Shown here piece by piece: positions 59,450 through 64,000 of a stretch of DNA of 64,000 nt; the stretch's first letter is position 1; the number at the start of each line of letters is the position of its first letter. Both the position numbers and the translations under genes were made by a program. A model generated the notes under the pieces. That model did no database searches. It worked only from the letters and a program-made list of their open reading frames with translations, and was not told where the DNA came from. The stretch spans positions 35,384,682 through 35,448,681 of the forward strand of contig NC_133104.1 in the NCBI RefSeq assembly GCF_022965805.1. Reading direction: 5' to 3'. The stretch comes from Primulina eburnea. Taxonomy: Eukaryota; Streptophyta; Magnoliopsida; Lamiales; Gesneriaceae.

Positions 59450-61418
59450 TGTTTTCTCGTACACAAGACGTAGCGGAGGTTTTAATTATTATTTTTTTTA
59501 TATTCAAAACGCTCTTGAACGTCGTATAATAAAATATCGTTCATAGGGTGTTTAAATCTGATTTATTTTTGCATATTTAACGTCGACTCTAGCTATCAAA
59601 GTGTTTAGGTGATAATATCTCTTCTTGTAAATCCCTACGAACTTTTTTCAGTCTCTTAATTAGGTCTACGATCAGAAATTTTGTTCCTCGTGTAGACTGC
59701 ACTAGAAATTTACGTAGAGATTAGATCACCAGACTTTCAAAAATCTGGCAAAATGGCGGCGATTATGTAGTGTCGCTGCAATGTGCTTCCGAATATGGTG
59801 GCCGATTTTTTAGTGGAGAGTGAGAGAGAATTTATGTGTTGCAAAATTTTTTGTGAACAAAAACTTGTGTTTGTGTGTTATAAACTTTTAATAAGAAACA
59901 TGATATTTATTATTCCATGAGAATCTTGTGCATAGTAGTCGTCACTATTAATTTATTATTTAATTAGTATATCCTAAATTTAATAAATAAAAAATTGTGA
60001 ACTCGTTATAACACCGATCAATGACCAGATAGTGACGATGTATCGATTGTACAAATCTTCGTAAAATAGTGAAAATGAAAATTTCGAAGATCAAAATTTT
60101 TCACTGATACAATTTTTGCAGTTGCCAGTTTTGTGAACTCCGTCAGTAAAACAGACAGTTCCACTCTCTCACTTAATTAACAATCAAGCTAACTTCTACA
60201 AATTCCATGGCGTGGAATCAAGTTATAAATTCCTTTATATGCAATATGTTTGATCTCCATCAAACTACAATCGTCATATTCAACTCTTTGAATTTGATTA
60301 TCTTAACAGGAACACAGAATCCAATACTTGTGAGACCCACAATAGTTTAGGGATACAATTACTCATGGGTTCACAACTTAATGTGATGCAAAATAATATT
60401 TGTTCCTACTCAGACTTACCCTAATTAACCTCATTATTTTCATCAATTTTTTGATCAAGAACATCAGAAATCGAGTCTGACTACACCCATTGGATCACAG
60501 TCAGAACGTCTAATACCACAATCCCATCATCCCTAGATATCATTGATAGTGTCTGTAAGAACATTAAGTTATAGATAACGTACAGTATGATCTCTCCAAC
60601 TCATATATATCACGATCGAATTTGCAAATATTGGTATATTGAGAGTTGCAAATGATTTCGACAACGATGTGGTGTATCTTTGAGTAATAATAGTAACATG
60701 GTATGTGTAAATGAGGAAACACTTTTTCAAAATGCATGTCTTATTTTGGCCAGAAATTTTTGGTACTATTAACTTATCAGAACACATAAGATATCTTCAA
60801 CTGTAGGTGAACAGTGAACTCTAACTATAATGCATTGATTTCTAATACATTTATTTCTGCATATTTCGAAAATACACTCAACCAGCTACCTAATGACACT
60901 TAATGGGGTTGGCAAATTGATCAAAGTGAATGTTAGTACGTAGAGTCTACGTGTTGTGTTGGGTCAAATGACTAATGGTTTACAGCTATAACCACATACT
61001 ATTTCACTCGATAAGTGATAACTATTTGGAAAGTTCGAATAATGGTTGTTAAGTGTATAATCAAATGATCACTCGTCCGTATTAATGAATATATTCATGC
61101 CCTTACCAATTAAATATGGCATTTACATCACAAATGCTAGTATCAAGCTCGAACGACCTTTATTTTTATTTTATGCGGTTAATTCATTAAGAACCATTTT
61201 AGAATATACAGTAAGCTTTCTAATGAATTTCATGATCTTACGTTCAGAGGCAGACCTCATGGTACCTATTGTATATTCAAGGACTTTATCTATGCAGCTT
61301 GCGTTAGTATACAGATAAAGTAAATGTCATAATTAGATAAATCATAAAATATTATTTTTACATAAAAGTCAATAAATCTCAAGCTATAATTTGGCTCATT
61401 GGACACTTATTTTTAACA
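59450..61418 (-). mobile_element. Copia LTR, about 2 kb
   Basis: On the minus strand it starts TGTTAAAAATAAGTGTCC at 61418, right after the purine tract AAAAGTGGGAGAT. It ends near 59450 in ACGAGAAAACA. It is the 3' LTR of the reverse-transcriptase remnant to its right. ORFs inside (60569-60787, 61085-61318) have no motifs. Confidence 0.6.
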
Positions 61419-61596
61419 ATCTCCCACTTTTCTTATAGCTAACTACCCATAAATCTTCAATACATTGCTTCACGATACTTCTCCTTGATGTCTGCTTGAG
61501 TCCATAGATAAATCTCTGAAGTTTGCATACTTTATGTCCACTTCTTATTGATGTGAATCTTTCAGGTTGAAACATAAATATCTGACTTAATGTATC
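61419..61596 (-). pseudogene. Copia reverse-transcriptase remnant
   Basis: The minus strand reads HKVCKLQRFIYGLKQTSRR, the conserved copia RT segment (YGLKQASR). This is followed by SYKKSGRLLK running into the purine tract. Everything between RT and the pol end is deleted. It is cut on its 5' side by the LTR beginning at 61597. Confidence 0.7.
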
Positions 61597-62998
61597 TGTT
61601 GGAACTTTTCAAGTTCGCAATCTTGATTTTGATGATAAAAAAACTTGTTAATTGTGTTAATAATGATCTACCTTAGTGTGCAGCATCTAGGATCACTCAC
61701 GAGATGTTTACATCGCAAAACTGAATACCCAACTGATCGCACAAAATGAATCAGTTTAACTGGTTACGTCATTTGAACAGTGCAGCTGATTGTCCAGTTG
61801 ATAGGTGATTCAGCAGAAAAACCGCAGAAGCCTGGCCAGCCGAAGGAGTGTTCAACTGATGAAGAAACCCAGCTGATCAGTCCAACTGAACGAGTGTGAA
61901 ATCAGTTCCACTGACGAGTCAACTGATTTCACCAGCCCAACTGAAAGATCAGTTCAACTGACCACTTCGAAGCATCAATTAAAATCTTTCAGTTATGGAT
62001 GAAGACAAACTCTTTCAAGTGGATTCCAGCTGTGCGAGAAGGTACAAAGCCATTATCCAGTCGAAGGACAATAATGGACGTTGCATCAGAGCATTAAAGA
62101 CAAAACACTTTAGAAGGGCAGACAAAAAGACAAGACACAAAGTCCAAGAAGTCGATTCAAATGCAACGAATACAATAAATGAGTCTCACTATACGATCAG
62201 CTTTTCCCGCCTATATAAAGAGAAGATCGGTGAAGACTAAAATAACATATACAAGAGAGAAAATAAAAGGGCACGCTTCAAAGTCGTATCAGCTTAAGAG
62301 AAGCATTCAGCCCAGAGAGAACTCGTTATCGTTGTATCTGCTTAGTTTAGAAGCCATTGTCCCTCAGAGTGTGAGAACATTTTTGTTTAGTTCTCACACA
62401 CACTCACTCTCAAAATCATTCAAATACAGTCTTGCACAAATACTTTAAACTTGTGTATGTAGTCTTTGCCACAGAGACGTTAAACAAGTCTTGGCTGGAA
62501 GGTGCTGCCTTCAGCCGTAGCTAAGAGTTCAGTTTAGGCAGTAGTGTAAGTCCTAGCTGAGTGGATTTGTACAAAGTGTTGTATAAATCAAAGTCTTCTA
62601 GTGGATCCTACCCGTGGAGGTAGAAAGGGTGACGTAGGAACAGTTGAAATCTCCGATCATCCATAAACATATCTTGTGTACTTAACTGATTAACTATCGT
62701 TTTAAAATTGTTTCGATCAGTTGGAGTGTTCATGTGTTCAGTTGTCATCATAACTGAAATACAAGAATGCAAAAACTAATCTGTGTTCTTTCGATTAGTC
62801 AGTTTACATAAGTTAAAATATTTTCTAACATTTCAGTTTTCTTTATGAAGGATTACGTCGAGTTTCTTCCGCTTTGTTTAAAACTAAACTTGATTTAATT
62901 CATCGGTGTTAATATTCTTATAACACGAGCTATTGAAGCTCATTGAAGATTGTTGAGTGCGAAATGCCTTCAAAGATACTAGCACACACGATCTTTCA
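61597..62998 (+). mobile_element. Copia-type 5' LTR (family C), about 1.4 kb
   Basis: Begins TGTTGGAACTTTTC at 61597 and ends GATCTTTCA at 62998. A TATA box (tatataaag) is at 62212-62220. The leader contains the 'gggtgacgta' block (62630) also seen in families A and B, so the families are related. ORFs 61995-62240 and 62179-62448 lie in the LTR and have no motifs. The primer-binding site follows. Confidence 0.8.
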
Positions 62999-63000
62999 AT

Positions 63001-63012
63001 TGGTATCAGAGC
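63001..63012 (+). other. Primer-binding site, initiator tRNA-Met
   Basis: Perfect TGGTATCAGAGC two bases after the LTR end at 62998. Confidence 0.92.
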
Positions 63013-64000
63013 AGGTTGTTCTAAGAAGAACATTTGAAGAAAACTGTATTTTAAAATGTTTTACTTAAAAATAGTGTTAAAAGCTATTTAAAAGTATTTC
63101 AAATTATTTTCAAAACTATTTGAAAATATTTATATGTCTCTCATTAGTAAAAGAGTTGAGAGAATTGGTCCTGAAATCTTCGTTATGGCCACTTCTCCAA
63201 TTTCCTAACTTCGAAGCTTTTAATCAGCTTGCAGGGGACTAAGGAACATCCGCAAAGATGAACAGCTAAATTTCTCACTGAACAAGAAATCAGTTGCAAA
63301 CCTATCAAGTCAATTGTTCTTTAGACGAAACTCATCTATGATGGGATGTTGGTTGATTTAACCACCAGCTGAACTCCAGGTGAGCCTAGTCAGAGTCTGC
63401 TCGACCAGTTGGGTAAGCACAGAGGACAAGTTCAAAGCCGTTTTACTCGTTTCTCTAGCAAATTGAACTCACAACTGATGCAGCAGTTCAAGCAGTCAAG
63501 ACAACTAGCTGATGGTATATCCAGTTCTGTCACGGAAACCAACTGATATCTGATGTTGTTTAAATATGCTATTGTTGTAGAAGTTTTTCCTTTCTCAACA
63601 GATGTATGTACTCATATGTAAATACATGGAAGTTTATTTAAATAAAACATCATGATTATTCAGTTATGTCTCATTGTGATTGAATAGATATTCTGATTTA
63701 TCTTGCCTATGATGCTTAAATGATTAAATTACTTATTAAATAATTCTCAAATACGGGCTTTTATTCAGTTCCTGAGGGGGAGCGTTTATTTTTATTGAAA
63801 TTTTTTATTAAAATCCAATTACTCTCTCAGTCAACTGATAAATACTGTTTTAAATTCTCCTTTCCTTTCTACTCAGTTTTAAAAGGGGATTTTTCTTTTG
63901 TATTCAAAATTTCTTTGATTCAATTGTTAAGGGGGAGCTTTCAACAATTTGAATGCTCTAACTCTTAAACTGAATATATTGCGCTTAACTGCTCAAGTTT
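63013..64000 (+). mobile_element. Internal region of the family C element, probably deleted
   Basis: Starts with a leader, then an ATG near 63135 that is soon closed. A second, unstarted frame (about 63372-63545) reads TPGEPSQSLLDQLGKHRGQV, then RFTRFSSKLNSQLMQQFKQS. I cannot assign it; it could be a gag extension. From about 63760 come 'ctgagggggagcg' and 'ttaagggggagctt' (63774, 63930), which look like the purine tracts that normally follow pol. If so, about 3-4 kb of coding sequence is missing. The element continues past the window. Confidence 0.5.

Noticed and set aside
60569..61318. Two ORFs of 72 and 77 codons
   Set aside because: Inside a copia LTR, with no domain or codon pattern.
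63001..63012. tRNA gene suggested by TGGTATCAGAGC-type matches here and at 14612, 31276
   Set aside because: Only 12 bases match a tRNA 3' end and no cloverleaf follows; position next to LTR ends shows these are primer-binding sites.

Overview
This is nuclear DNA of a flowering plant. The evidence is a split gene with GT-AG introns, a plant-specific CC-type glutaredoxin, Ty3/gypsy and Ty1/copia LTR retrotransposons primed by initiator tRNA-Met, CACTA transposons and a plant L1-type LINE. The AT-rich background and repeat style suggest a eudicot, perhaps an asterid; that is inference only. I recognise two host genes. The rest is nested transposable elements, with quiet AT-rich DNA around the genes.

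Layout. Bases 1-3818 hold nested copia-type LTRs (a solo LTR inside a second LTR inside a third). Bases 3878-12112 hold gypsy (Tekay/Del-like) LTR and gag sequence. Inside this, 6742-11767 is a 5 kb near-perfect palindrome centred on a CACTA-type element. A second, broken gypsy element runs 12113-20806; a very young non-autonomous LTR element with a perfect 5-bp target duplication sits in its reverse-transcriptase region (12769-16124). Bases 20807-39480 are a pile of minus-strand copia elements: a tandem LTR-internal-LTR-internal array, solo LTRs, a 4.3 kb gypsy-type element lacking a recognisable polymerase (27791-32080) and a second CACTA element (37013-38254).

The glutaredoxin gene (40565-41002, minus) follows, flanked by AT-rich DNA with microsatellites and a MITE-like repeat. 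Bases 45005-47637 hold the 3' half of a Tork/TNT1-like copia element. Immediately beyond lies a complete 6.5 kb LINE (minus) bracketed by a 19-bp target-site duplication. An eight-exon drug/metabolite-transporter gene (58655-55431, minus) follows. The right end is a truncated copia element (59450-61596) and the 5' part of another LTR element (61597 onward).

The two host genes are not functionally linked as far as the sequence shows. The features most worth attention are the palindrome, which could make long double-stranded RNA against its own gypsy family; the young deletion-derivative retroelement with G-box/ABRE-like repeats upstream of its TATA box; and the gypsy-type element carrying an ORF I do not recognise where polymerase should be. 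All positions were read by eye, so edges of degenerate repeats are approximate unless a target duplication fixes them.
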